From NCBI RefSeq assembly GCF_013359815.1, contig NZ_JABMCF010000040.1, positions 597,576 through 661,575 on the forward strand: 64,000 bases of DNA, read 5' to 3'. Made by a program: the position numbers and the translations under genes. The notes below the pieces were generated by a model, which saw nothing but the letters and a program-made list of their open reading frames with translations, made no database searches and was not told where the DNA came from. Numbering within the stretch: the stretch's first letter is position 1; each line of letters opens with the position of its first letter. Of the stretch, positions 8,571-19,418 are shown piece after piece. This DNA is from Curtobacterium flaccumfaciens (lineage in GTDB: Bacteria > Actinomycetota > Actinomycetes > Actinomycetales > Microbacteriaceae).

Positions 8571-8617
8571 GAGCAGAAAAGGTCGAGTCCGCTGCACGGA
8601 CTCGACCTCTTCTGCTC
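8571..8617. terminator. Long intergenic hairpin next to dif
   Basis: Two 21-base arms (8571-8591 and 8597-8617) pair at 20 of 21 positions around a CTGCA loop. The outer bases are GAGCAGA and TCTGCTC. It lies 18 bp downstream of the small acidic gene on the minus strand, so it probably terminates that transcript; it might also insulate the dif site. Confidence 0.8.
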
Positions 8618-8634
8618 ACTGGATGACGACGGCG

Positions 8635-8790
8635 TCAGTCGGCGGGCTTCGTCGGGACGTCGTCGGCGTCGATCTCGAGCGCTGCCGGCTCACCGCCCTG
8701 TTCCTCCAGGGTGTCCTGGTCGGTGTCGGGCTGTTCCGGCGACTCGCTCTGGGTGGTCTCTTCGGCTGGGTCAGGCTGGCTGTAGCTCAT
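8635..8790 (-). CDS. Small acidic hypothetical protein
   Basis: A 51-residue, strongly acidic, probably disordered protein beginning MSYSQPDPAEETTQ, rich in Glu, Asp, Gln and Pro, with no hydrophobic segment. The ATG at 8790 is preferred over in-frame upstream starts because the upstream residues are basic and unlike the rest. The coding evidence is modest: the composition, an ATG start, and a strong terminator hairpin directly downstream. Short acidic tails of this kind are common in Microbacteriaceae, but I do not recognise a family and assign no function. Confidence 0.5.
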   Translation of the reverse strand: MSYSQPDPAEETTQSESPEQPDTDQDTLEEQGGEPAALEIDADDVPTKPAD

Positions 8791-8843
8791 GCGCCGGACG
8801 GTACGCCCGGGTTCCTGGACACGTACCAGCGGCGCCGGAGATC

Positions 8844-8883
8844 GACAGCGGGCGCGTGGCGACTCCGCCACGCGCCCGCTGTC
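8844..8883. terminator. Perfect 18-bp hairpin terminator
   Basis: The arms 8844-8861 and 8866-8883 are perfectly complementary around an ACTC loop (outer bases GACAGCGG, inner GTGGCG). It begins 16 bp after the stop of the DUF4190-like gene on the minus strand. Confidence 0.8.
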
Positions 8884-8898
8884 ATGCGGCGATCAGCC

Positions 8899-9183
8899 TC
8901 AGTTGTTCATCGCGGGAACGACGATCGTCAGAGCGACGATGATGAAGATGATCGAGAGCACGAGGCCGATGACACTCAGGATGATGCCGGCGAGCACCAT
9001 GCCTCGGGTACCGGCGTTGCGACGACGGGCGACGAAGCCCAGGACCAGGCCGATGATGCTGGCGATGAGTCCGACCCACACGAAGAGGAACGAGAAGACG
9101 ACGCCGACGATGCCGAGGACGAGCGAACCGACGGCGATTCCGTTGCCGCTGTTGGTCGCGGGTGCGTTGCCGGGGTTGGACAT
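8899..9183 (-). CDS. Small DUF4190-like membrane protein
   Basis: A 94-residue protein with a short Asn/Gly/Pro-rich N-terminus and two or three hydrophobic helices (about residues 17-50 and 61-90) separated by a basic loop, FVARRRNAGTRGM. The small-residue packing in SLVLGIVGVV and GLVLGFVARR and the pattern around GMVLAGIILSVIG resemble DUF4190 proteins, whose function is unknown. AAGGAG eight bases before the ATG supports the start. It is transcribed alone and followed by a perfect hairpin. Confidence 0.8.
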   Translation of the reverse strand: MSNPGNAPATNSGNGIAVGSLVLGIVGVVFSFLFVWVGLIASIIGLVLGFVARRRNAGTRGMVLAGIILSVIGLVLSIIFIIVALTIVVPAMNN

Positions 9184-9306
9184 GGTGATGCTCCTTCTGG
9201 TCAGGACGCCGATCCAGGCCGGGGAGCCGATCGTGAGCGTCAGTCAGAACGGTAGTCCTCACACACGGCTGGTGCCCAGATTCGCCGTCCGAGCCTGTCC
9301 CCCGGC

Positions 9307-11700
<2,394 letters not shown>

Positions 11701-11713
11701 GCGGGTCAGCGTA

Positions 11714-11757
11714 CCGACGGGAGGCCCGTGGCGGGGCCGCCACGGGCCTCCCGTCGG
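11714..11757. terminator. GGAGGC-family hairpin terminator
   Basis: A perfect 21-bp stem (11714-11734 and 11737-11757) with a 2-base loop, core GGGAGGCCCGTGG. It follows the NUDIX gene on the minus strand and belongs to the dispersed GGAGGC hairpin family. Confidence 0.8.
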
Positions 11758-11790
11758 TCCTGGGTCGGCCGTCAGGCCGTGGTGCGGTGC

Positions 11791-12243
11791 TCAGTCGCCG
11801 TGCCGGCGCACCAGGTCCGGCAGCTCGGCGGGTTCGAACTCCTCGTCGGTCGCGTCGAGTTCGTCGGCGGTCCACCACCGCGAGGCGAGGATGTCGACGC
11901 GCTCGTCGTCGGTCCACTCGGCGTCGGACAGCTCGAAGCCCGGCGTGCGGACGACGTAGAACTCGGCGTGCCCGCGGTCGTGGTCGGCGAGGTCCCACTC
12001 GACCGTGAAGTCCCAGGACCAGACCGGTTCGCCGGGTTCGTCGATGACGATCCCGGTCTCCTCGCGCAGCTCGCGGATCGCGGCGTCGCGGTGGGACTCC
12101 CCCGGGTCGACCCCGCCGCCCGGTGTGATCCAGCGGTGGGCACCGTCCGACGAGGGCGACTTCGTGTCCATCAGGAACACGCGGCCCTCGGGGTCGAGCA
12201 GCAGGATGCGGGAGGTGCGGCGCAGGCCGGGCTTGGCGGTCAC
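11791..12243 (-). CDS. NUDIX hydrolase
   Basis: A 150-residue NUDIX protein that would hydrolyse a nucleoside diphosphate linked to another moiety. The NUDIX box runs from GGGVDPGESHRDAA (about residue 43) to IRELREETGI with the REUXEEXGU residues intact. The aromatic segment GAHRWITPGGG precedes the box as is usual. The start is GTG at 12243, ten bases from the upstream SDR gene on the same strand, so the two may be co-transcribed. A strong hairpin follows. The substrate cannot be told from sequence. Confidence 0.88.
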   Translation of the reverse strand: MTAKPGLRRTSRILLLDPEGRVFLMDTKSPSSDGAHRWITPGGGVDPGESHRDAAIRELREETGIVIDEPGEPVWSWDFTVEWDLADHDRGHAEFYVVRTPGFELSDAEWTDDERVDILASRWWTADELDATDEEFEPAELPDLVRRHGD

Positions 12244-12253
12244 CCGCCCGACG

Positions 12254-13015
12254 TTAGCCGACGAAACCGCTGACGTCGCCGACCAGCTTGGTGTGGTCGG
12301 CGGGGATCGGCTCGACGGCGGCCAGGGCGATCTCGGCCGCGAACTCGGACACGCTGTAGAGCTTGCCGACCTCCTGCCGACGACCCTCGATCGCGCCGGG
12401 GTTCAGGCGGTTCAGCAGCGTCGCGGTGATCGTGCCCTCGATCATGTCGCCGGAGACGACGACGAACTCGATGCCGGCGGCCTCGAGCTGCGGGATGAGC
12501 TCACGGAGGGCGAGTTCTCCGGCACGCTTGCTCTTGGCGACCGGGACGTACTCGTCCATCGTCTCGGCGGTCTCGACGAAGTGCGCCTGGTGGCTCGTGA
12601 CGAACACCACACGGGACCCTGCGGGCATGTGCGGCACGGCGGTCTGCAGCATGTCGACCTGCGCGTCGCGGTTCAGGCGGAGCGCGTAGTCCTCGCCGAC
12701 GCCGGACTCCATACCGCCGGAGGCGTTGAGCACGAGCAGGTCGATGCCGCCCCACTCCTGGACGACGGTGTCGACGAGGGCCTGCACGGAGTCGTGCTCG
12801 GTGAGGTCGGCGCCGACGGCCAGGGCGGAGCCACCGGCCTCGACGATCTTCTCAGCGATCTGCTCCGCGCGCTTGGCCTTGTTGCGGTAGTTCACGACGA
12901 CCTTCGCACCGGCCTCGGCGAGGTACCCGACGGTGTCGGCGCCGATGCCACGGGACGAACCGGTGACGACGGCGCGCTTGTCGGTGAGGGATCCGGGGGC
13001 GAGGGGGTTGCTCAC
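12254..13015 (-). CDS. SDR family oxidoreductase (atypical active site)
   Basis: A 253-residue short-chain dehydrogenase-like protein. The cofactor motif TGSSRGIG lies at about residues 17-24 and the NAG-like motif is NASGG. The usual Ser-Tyr-xxx-Lys set is altered: Ser is in VTSHQAHF, but the tyrosine segment reads EYVPVAKSKRAGE, with Lys at +5 and +7 rather than +4. Related actinobacterial proteins with an SKRAGE segment exist, so this is likely a subfamily, but normal SDR catalysis should not be assumed. GTG at 13015 gives the family N-terminus. It is divergent from nfeD. Confidence 0.85.
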   Translation of the reverse strand: MSNPLAPGSLTDKRAVVTGSSRGIGADTVGYLAEAGAKVVVNYRNKAKRAEQIAEKIVEAGGSALAVGADLTEHDSVQALVDTVVQEWGGIDLLVLNASGGMESGVGEDYALRLNRDAQVDMLQTAVPHMPAGSRVVFVTSHQAHFVETAETMDEYVPVAKSKRAGELALRELIPQLEAAGIEFVVVSGDMIEGTITATLLNRLNPGAIEGRRQEVGKLYSVSEFAAEIALAAVEPIPADHTKLVGDVSGFVG

Positions 13016-13169
13016 AGTCGTGTTCTCCAGGTCTGGTTCCGGCCGGTCGGGCGCACCGAGCCTACCAATCGCCTGCACGACCGTCGGACGGCCCTGATAT
13101 GTTGAACGGAGTTGTACCGGCTGTCGCGACGCAGCGAGCCGCCGCGCGCGACCGAGGGAGGGAGATCGC

Positions 13170-13643
13170 GTGAACGGAATCGATTGGATCCAGAGCACCG
13201 TCTGGATCGGCCTGGTGTTGCTCCTGGGCGTGGTCGAGATCTTCACCCTCGACTTCATCTTCATCATGCTCGCGGCGGGTGCCGCCGGCGGGTTGATCGC
13301 CGCACTGCTCGGCGCCCCGTGGTGGTTGTCCGCCATCGTCGCCGCGGTGGCCGCACTCGTGCTGCTGTCGCTCGTCCGACCGCGCCTGCTCGTGGCGCTC
13401 GGCCGCGGGGCCGACCCGCACCGCACCAACGTCGAGGGGCTCATCGGGCTCGCCGGCACGGTCGCGGTCGCCTTCACCTCCTCCAGTCCTGGTCAGGTGC
13501 GCCTGGCCAACGGCGAGACCTGGAGTGCACGGTTCGCCGCGGACTCCGTCGACCGCACACCGCCACTCGGGACCCCCGTGGTCGTCGAGTCGATCGAGGG
13601 GTCGACCGCGGTCGTGCGCCTCGCAGAAAGGGCCACCTCGTGA
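13170..13643 (+). CDS. NfeD family membrane protein
   Basis: A 157-residue protein with membrane helices at about residues 10-28 and 30-70 and a C-terminal OB-fold domain (from about residue 85), the standard short NfeD layout. NfeD proteins partner with SPFH/stomatin proteins encoded next to them, as here, in membrane microdomain organisation. The start is GTG with GGGAGGGAGA upstream. The last codons overlap the GTG of the SPFH gene, so the two products are probably made together. Upstream at 13096-13104 is a TATGTT sequence that could be a -10 box; this is tentative. Confidence 0.9.
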   Translation: MNGIDWIQSTVWIGLVLLLGVVEIFTLDFIFIMLAAGAAGGLIAALLGAPWWLSAIVAAVAALVLLSLVRPRLLVALGRGADPHRTNVEGLIGLAGTVAVAFTSSSPGQVRLANGETWSARFAADSVDRTPPLGTPVVVESIEGSTAVVRLAERATS

Positions 13644-14842
13644 CCAGCATCTCCCCGGGGACGATCGCACTGCTCGTGCTCGTCCTCGTCGTCGTCATCT
13701 TCGTGATCGTCGTCCTGGCGAAGGCGATCCGGATCGTCCCGCAGGCCACCGCGGGCGTCGTCGAACGACTCGGCAAGTACCACAAGACCCTCAACCCGGG
13801 CTTGAACCTTCTCGTCCCGTTCATCGACCGCCTGCGGCCGCTGCTCGACATGCGTGAGCAGGTCGTCTCGTTCCCGCCGCAGCCCGTGATCACCGAGGAC
13901 AACCTGGTGGTCTCGATCGACACGGTCGTCTACTTCCAGGTGACCGACGCCCGCGCCGCGACGTACGAGATCGCGAACTACCTCGGCGCCGTCGAGCAGC
14001 TCACCACCACCACGCTCCGGAACGTCGTCGGTGGCCTGAACCTCGAAGAGGCACTGACCAGCCGCGACAACATCAACGGCCAGCTCCGCGTCGTCCTCGA
14101 CGAAGCCACGGGCAAGTGGGGCATCCGCGTCGGCCGAGTCGAGCTCAAGGCGATCGAGCCGCCCGTGTCCATCCAGGACGCCATGGAGCAGCAGCTCCGT
14201 GCCGAGCGCAGCCGACGTGCCGCGATCCTCCAGGCCGAGGGCACCAAGCAGTCCCAGATCCTCGAGGCCGAGGGACAGCGACAGGCAGCGATCCTGGCCG
14301 CCGAGGGTGACGCCAAGGCACAGGTGCTCCGTGCCGAGGGTGAAGCCCAGGCCATCGCGACCGTGTTCGAGGCCATCCACACCGGTGACCCGGACGAGAA
14401 GCTGCTGTCCTACCAGTACCTGCAGACCCTGCCGAAGATCGCCGAGGGCACGTCGAACAAGCTCTGGATGATCCCGAGCGAGTTCACCGAGGCCCTGTCC
14501 GGCATCGCGAAGGGCTTCAGCGCCAGCCGCGGTGGCGGCGCCGGTCCGGTCGCCGGCGGTGCCGGTGGCACGGACTTCCTGTCCCGCATCTCGAAGCTCG
14601 CGAACGAGAGCCTGGCGAACACCGCAGCCGCGGACACCACGATGCCGCGTGCAGACGCCACCGCCGCGGACATCGTCCCCGAGTCCGACCTCGACGCGCG
14701 CCTGGCGGAGTCGAACCGCAGTGTCGATGCACACCTCGCGGCGGCCGACGACGCGACCGCTGAACAGGTCGCCGACACTCCGCCCACGCCGGGCGACGAC
14801 GCCTCCGGTCACCGCACCAGCGACGGCTCCGGTCGGCGCTGA
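13640..14842 (+). CDS. SPFH/Band 7 (stomatin-like) protein
   Basis: A 400-residue protein with an N-terminal membrane helix (residues 9-29), then a Band 7 domain (about 30-190, GVVERLGKYHKTLNPGLN). A long coiled-coil region rich in repeated AEG units (AILQAEG, ILEAEG, AILAAEG, VLRAEG) spans about 195-250, and a Gly/Ala-rich and acidic low-complexity tail follows. It forms oligomeric membrane scaffolds with NfeD. The GTG at 13640 overlaps the nfeD stop (GTGA). The tail from about residue 290 is longer than in minimal family members. A perfect hairpin lies after the stop. Confidence 0.92.
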   Translation: MTSISPGTIALLVLVLVVVIFVIVVLAKAIRIVPQATAGVVERLGKYHKTLNPGLNLLVPFIDRLRPLLDMREQVVSFPPQPVITEDNLVVSIDTVVYFQVTDARAATYEIANYLGAVEQLTTTTLRNVVGGLNLEEALTSRDNINGQLRVVLDEATGKWGIRVGRVELKAIEPPVSIQDAMEQQLRAERSRRAAILQAEGTKQSQILEAEGQRQAAILAAEGDAKAQVLRAEGEAQAIATVFEAIHTGDPDEKLLSYQYLQTLPKIAEGTSNKLWMIPSEFTEALSGIAKGFSASRGGGAGPVAGGAGGTDFLSRISKLANESLANTAAADTTMPRADATAADIVPESDLDARLAESNRSVDAHLAAADDATAEQVADTPPTPGDDASGHRTSDGSGRR

Positions 14843-14860
14843 CGCTCCGGCACCAACGAA

Positions 14861-14900
14861 CGACGACGCCCGCCCCAGGGAACCGGGGCGGGCGTCGTCG
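14861..14900. terminator. Bidirectional terminator between SPFH and rbpA
   Basis: A perfect 16-bp stem (CGACGACGCCCGCCCC and its complement) with an 8-base loop lies between two convergent genes. Confidence 0.85.
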
Positions 14901-14914
14901 TGTGTTCGGTGGTG

Positions 14915-15265
14915 TCAGGCGCCGCGTCGTGCGCGGAGGACCTGCAGGCGCTCTTCGAGGAGCTCCTCGAGTTCCTCGCGCGAGCGGCGCTCGAGCAGCA
15001 TGTCCCAGTGGGTACGGGGTGCCTTCACGTCCTCTTCGGCGACCTCGACGGGGATCCCGTCGTCGCCGAGCAGGCGGCCCTCGCGACCGGAGCGCGGCTC
15101 CGACCAGGTCTGGGGGACGTCCGCATCGGCCGAGAAGACGATGTCGAATGTCTCACCCGAATCCGTCTGGTAGACCGCGCGCTTGCGATCTGAGAGCTCG
15201 ACGCCCTCTTCGCTCTGGAGACTCTGACTCCCGAGCCGCATGCCGCGGAGACTCCGATCAGCCAT
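14915..15265 (-). CDS. rbpA: RNA polymerase-binding protein RbpA
   Basis: A 116-residue actinobacterial transcription factor that binds RNA polymerase and sigma A-type factors, stabilises the open complex and affects rifampicin response. The typical N-terminus MADRSLRGMRLGSQSL, the central core domain (RAVYQTDSGETFDIVFSAD) and the C-terminal sigma-interacting helix (MLLERRSREELEELLEERL) are all present. The ATG at 15265 has GAGAGGAG upstream. Longer in-frame starts do not fit the family. It sits beside lnt; in many relatives a ppm1 gene lies between the two, and here it does not. Confidence 0.95.
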   Translation of the reverse strand: MADRSLRGMRLGSQSLQSEEGVELSDRKRAVYQTDSGETFDIVFSADADVPQTWSEPRSGREGRLLGDDGIPVEVAEEDVKAPRTHWDMLLERRSREELEELLEERLQVLRARRGA

Positions 15266-15375
15266 GTGTGTGCTCCTCTCGCTCGTCTGCCCTCCACAAC
15301 ACTGTCCCACGCCCCATCAATCCCGTACCGGCGCATTCACAGTCCGTTCCCAGTGGCTGGGCGCGGCGGGCCCGA

Positions 15376-16968
15376 TCAGGAGCGGGTGCGACGGCCCCAG
15401 GGCGCGCAGGCGAGGAGCACGAGGAGTCCGCCGAGGGAGAGCATGAGCGTGATCGAGCCGGACAGGATCGACGCCGGGGTGGTGGACGTGCCGAGCGGCA
15501 CGTCGGTCACCATCGACGTCGCGGTGTACTCCGGCACCCGGTCGATCGTGCGGCCGCTCGGGTCGATGACCTGCGACGCTCCGACGGTCGAGATGTTCAC
15601 GAGCGACCGGCCGGTCTCGATGGCCCGCATCCGCGCGATCTCGAGCTGCTGCAGGTTCTCGTCGGTGCCAGAGAAGTCGGCGTTGTTCGTCTGCGCGAGG
15701 ATCACCTGCGCTCCCCCGCGCACCATGTCGGCGGTCAGCCCGTCGTCGACGATGTCGAAGCAGATCGAGATGCCGGCACGGATGCCCGCGACGGAGAGCA
15801 CGTTCGGCTTCGTCCCCGGCGTGTAGTCGCGCTGCAGCAGACCGATCAGCGACGGTGCGAGCTTGGAGAAGAACCAGCGGTCGGGCACGTACTCGCCGAA
15901 CGGCACCGGTCGCTTCTTGTCGTAGGACGACTGCCAGCCGTCGGCGGTCCACACGAACGACGTGTTGTGCAGCACCCCCGACGGGGTCTGCGTGATGGCA
16001 CCCGCGACGATCGGGGCGTCGAGCGAGTCGACCACCGAGTCGAGGGCGGAGGCGATGACCGGCTGCTGCCGCGGGTCGTACTCCGCACCTGCCTCCGGCC
16101 AGACGACCAGGTCCACACCCTTCGCGTCCACGTCCGTCGCCGCCACCTGCGCTGCCAGGACGTCGCCGGGCTCCGCACGGTCGAAGTAGCCCGCGGGACC
16201 GTTGCCCTGCACCGACTCGACCCGGATCGTGCCGCTCGTGGCGGTCGGCCACGCCGGCACGGCCAGGACCGCCGCGACGAGCAGACCCGCCGTCGCCACC
16301 CGCACGGGCAGCCGGAGCGTGACGCCCGGCACACGGGGTGCCACGAGCGCGAGCGACACCACGACCGCGACGCAGTACACGACGATGAACGTCAGCCCGA
16401 GGACGCCCACGTACGCGGCCAGGTGCGTGAACGGCCCCTGCGACTGCGACAGGCCGACCCGACCCCAGGCGAAACCGCCGTACGGCCAGCTTCCCGAGAA
16501 CCACTCGCGTCCGGTCCAGAGTGCGGCGACGACGGCCGGGAGGCCCCACACGCGTCCGGCGGTCGAGGGCACCACGCGGGCGACCCAGCGGTACGCCAGG
16601 GCGATGGCGACGCTGCCGAGCGCGAAGAACGCGGCTTCGAGCAGGGCGAGTGCGAACCACGGGACCGGGCCCAGGTAGCGACCGGCCCACGAGATGGCAG
16701 GGATCCAGAACGCCGCGCCGGCGAGGTAGCCGATCCACGCCGCACGCCGCGCCCGCTGTCCCATCACCGCGAGCAGCATGCAGGCGAGTGCCGGGTAGGC
16801 GAGGAACCACCACCCGGGCGACGGGAACGCGAGGGCGAAGAGGATCCCGCCGATGACGGCCAACGGCACCGCGGTGCCCAGCGGCAACGCGGCGAACGGG
16901 CCGGTCGCGACCGCCCCGCGGCCGACGCGAGCGGGCAGCCCGCGCACACTGGTCTCCGGAACCGGCAC
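15376..16968 (-). CDS. lnt: Apolipoprotein N-acyltransferase
   Basis: A 530-residue integral membrane enzyme that N-acylates the lipid-modified cysteine of lipoproteins. An N-terminal set of about six to seven helices (residues 20-225) is followed by an extracytoplasmic nitrilase-fold domain and a final helix. The catalytic triad is visible: Glu in WPEAGAEY, Lys in YDKKRPVPFGEY, Cys in GISICFDIVDD. The GTG at 16968 has GGGAGG four bases upstream and lies just after the helicase stop. Unlike mycobacterial Ppm1/Lnt there is no fused mannosyltransferase domain, and none is encoded next door. Confidence 0.92.
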   Translation of the reverse strand: MPVPETSVRGLPARVGRGAVATGPFAALPLGTAVPLAVIGGILFALAFPSPGWWFLAYPALACMLLAVMGQRARRAAWIGYLAGAAFWIPAISWAGRYLGPVPWFALALLEAAFFALGSVAIALAYRWVARVVPSTAGRVWGLPAVVAALWTGREWFSGSWPYGGFAWGRVGLSQSQGPFTHLAAYVGVLGLTFIVVYCVAVVVSLALVAPRVPGVTLRLPVRVATAGLLVAAVLAVPAWPTATSGTIRVESVQGNGPAGYFDRAEPGDVLAAQVAATDVDAKGVDLVVWPEAGAEYDPRQQPVIASALDSVVDSLDAPIVAGAITQTPSGVLHNTSFVWTADGWQSSYDKKRPVPFGEYVPDRWFFSKLAPSLIGLLQRDYTPGTKPNVLSVAGIRAGISICFDIVDDGLTADMVRGGAQVILAQTNNADFSGTDENLQQLEIARMRAIETGRSLVNISTVGASQVIDPSGRTIDRVPEYTATSMVTDVPLGTSTTPASILSGSITLMLSLGGLLVLLACAPWGRRTRS

Positions 16969-16979
16969 CGGGCCTCCCG

Positions 16980-19418
16980 TCAGACCGCCGCGTAGGCGAC
17001 GATGCCGCGGCGAACCGCGTCCGTCGCCCGTCGGGCGGTCTGGGCGAGTTCGTCGTCGCCGGCGTTCCGGATCTGGTCGAGCAGGTCGATGACCTGCTTC
17101 GACCAGCGCACGAAGTCGCCGGCCGGCAGGTCGAGGGTGCGGAGGACGTCGTCGAGGGCCGAACCCGAGGCCCAGCGGAACATGCCGACGGCCATCGCCG
17201 GGGTCGGGGGCTGCGAACCGGCCAGGCGCGCCGCACGCTCGATGTCGTCGAGGCGCGACCAGATCGTCAGTGTCTCGTCGAGCGCAGGGCGGAACCCACC
17301 GCGGGGCAGGGCGTGCTCCGTGCCGGGCGCGTCCTCGCGGCGGGGCTGGTAGATGATCGTCGCGGCCATGGCGGCGAGCTGTGCCGGGGTGAGGTCCTTC
17401 CAGACTCCCGCCTCGAGGCACTCGGCGACCAGCAGGTCGCGGTCGCCGTAGATGCGCTGCAGGCGACGGCCGCCCGCTGCCACCGTGGCTTCGCCGTTGC
17501 CGGCGTCCACCAGGTAGCCGAGCTCGAGCAGGACCTCGGTGACACGGTCGAACGTCGTGGCGACGGCGCCCGTGCGGGACCGGATCTGCTGGACGAGCTT
17601 GTCGTTGGCACGCTTGAGCTTCCACCAGCGCTCGGACCAGCGGGCGTGTGCCTCGCGTTCCGGGCAGGCGTGGCAGGGGTGGCGCTGCAGCTGGCGGCGG
17701 ACCGCCGTGATCGCGGCCTGGCGTTCCTGGCGGGCGCCGTGCGACGCCTCGCGACCGCCGGGCACGTTCGTGCGCTCGAGGTCGGAGAGCTCACGGCGGA
17801 GTGCCGAGTACTCGGTGAAGTCGCCGAGGTGGCACTGCATCGCCTCGCGGTAGCCGTCGAGCGATTCCTGCTGCGAGCGGACCTTGCGAGCGAGGTCGAC
17901 CACCGACCGGTCGGCCTGGAACTGGGCGAACGACGTCTCGAGGACCTCGCGCGTGCGCTGCCGGCCGAACTGGTCGATCAGGTTGACGGCCATGTTGTAG
18001 GTCGGCTTGAACGACGAGTTGAGCGGGTACGTGCGACGGCTGGCCAGCGACGCGACGGCCTGCGGGTCGAGCCCGTCGGTCCACTGGATGACCGAGTGCC
18101 CCTCGACGTCGATGCCACGACGACCGGCACGACCGGTGAGCTGCGTGTACTCCCCCGGGGTGATCGGCACACGGGCTTCGCCGTTGAACTTCTCGAGCTT
18201 CTCGAGCACGACGGTGCGCGCCGGCATGTTCACGCCGAGTGCCAGGGTCTCGGTGGCGAACACGACCTTGAGGAGCTTGCGCTGGAAGAGGTTCTCGACG
18301 ACCTCCTTGAAGGCGGGGAGCAGGCCGGCGTGGTGCGCCGCGACCCCGCGCTCGAGCCCTTCGAGCCACTCCCAGTAGCCGAGGACGGCCAGGTCTTCGT
18401 CGAGCAGGGTGCGGCAGTGGTACTCCGCCGTCTCGCGGATCTCGTTGCGCTCCTGCACCGTCGTCAGGGACAAGCCCGAGCGCAGGACGTTGCGGACGCC
18501 CTGGTCGCAGCCGTTGCGGCTGAACACGAAGAAGATGGCGGGCAGGAGCATCCGCTCGTCGAGCATGTGCGCGATCTGCTCGCGGTGCACCTTCTCGGTG
18601 CGGGGCCCGCGACGCTCGGGGTAGCCACCACGACCGCGCCGGCCGCGGTGGCCGCCGCCGTTCCGCTCGCTCCGCGAACCGCCGCCGACCATGCGGAGCA
18701 GTTCCGGGTTCACGCGGTTCGTCGCCGCGGCACCGCTCGAGTCGAACAGGTCGACCATCTTCGAACCGACCAGGACGTGCTGCTCCAGCGGCACCGGGCG
18801 GTCTTCGGAGACGATGACGTCGGTGTCGCCGCGGACGGTCTGCAGCCAGTCGCCGAACTCCTCGGCGTTGGACACCGTGGCGCTGAGCGAGACCAGGCGG
18901 ACCTCGGTCGGGAGGTGCAGGATGACCTCTTCCCACACGGCACCGCGGAACCGGTCGGCGAGGTAGTGCACCTCGTCGAGGACCACCCAGGCGAGGTCGT
19001 CGAGCAGGTCCGAGTCGGCGTAGATCATGTTGCGGAGCACTTCGGTCGTCATCACGACGACGCGGGCGCGGGGGTTCACGTTCGTGTCCCCGGTGAGCAG
19101 CCCGACCTCGGATTCGCCGTAGACGTCGACGAGCTCGGCGTACTTCTGGTTGCTCAGTGCCTTCATCGGCGTCGTGTAGAAGACCTTCGCCGTCGGCTGG
19201 CGCATGGCGAGCCAGATGGCGAACTCGGCCACGATGGTCTTGCCGGCTCCGGTCGGGGCGGCGACCAGGACGCTGCGGCCCTGGTCGAGCGAGTCGCACG
19301 CGGCGAACTGGAACGGGTCGAGGTCGAACCGCAGGTCCGTCCGGAACAGCTCGAGGTTGCGGGACCGGTTGCGCACCTTGGCCGCGGCGAACCGCTCGGC
19401 CGCACTCGTGCCGCTCAC
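16980..19418 (-). CDS. helY: DEVH-box RNA/DNA helicase, HelY (Ski2/Mtr4-like)
   Basis: An 812-residue superfamily 2 helicase. Walker A APTGAGKT lies at about residues 52-59, the DEVH box in VLDEVHYL, SAT motif III in SLSATVSN, and a GRAGRRG motif VI follows. A disordered Arg/Gly insertion (GGGHRGRRGRGGYP) lies near residue 250. The C-terminal half is the family-specific domain. The conserved order pafB-pafC-(tatA)-tatC-helY matches mycobacteria. The GTG at 19418 overlaps the tatC stop, indicating one operon. A role in RNA processing is inferred from the eukaryotic relatives. Confidence 0.92.
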   Translation of the reverse strand: MSGTSAAERFAAAKVRNRSRNLELFRTDLRFDLDPFQFAACDSLDQGRSVLVAAPTGAGKTIVAEFAIWLAMRQPTAKVFYTTPMKALSNQKYAELVDVYGESEVGLLTGDTNVNPRARVVVMTTEVLRNMIYADSDLLDDLAWVVLDEVHYLADRFRGAVWEEVILHLPTEVRLVSLSATVSNAEEFGDWLQTVRGDTDVIVSEDRPVPLEQHVLVGSKMVDLFDSSGAAATNRVNPELLRMVGGGSRSERNGGGHRGRRGRGGYPERRGPRTEKVHREQIAHMLDERMLLPAIFFVFSRNGCDQGVRNVLRSGLSLTTVQERNEIRETAEYHCRTLLDEDLAVLGYWEWLEGLERGVAAHHAGLLPAFKEVVENLFQRKLLKVVFATETLALGVNMPARTVVLEKLEKFNGEARVPITPGEYTQLTGRAGRRGIDVEGHSVIQWTDGLDPQAVASLASRRTYPLNSSFKPTYNMAVNLIDQFGRQRTREVLETSFAQFQADRSVVDLARKVRSQQESLDGYREAMQCHLGDFTEYSALRRELSDLERTNVPGGREASHGARQERQAAITAVRRQLQRHPCHACPEREAHARWSERWWKLKRANDKLVQQIRSRTGAVATTFDRVTEVLLELGYLVDAGNGEATVAAGGRRLQRIYGDRDLLVAECLEAGVWKDLTPAQLAAMAATIIYQPRREDAPGTEHALPRGGFRPALDETLTIWSRLDDIERAARLAGSQPPTPAMAVGMFRWASGSALDDVLRTLDLPAGDFVRWSKQVIDLLDQIRNAGDDELAQTARRATDAVRRGIVAYAAV

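Noticed and set aside
8460..8634. Operator for the CopC-like gene in the AT-rich palindrome
   Set aside because: The palindrome matches the dif core over both arms and coincides with the GGGGGAG polarity switch, which a copper operator would not explain.
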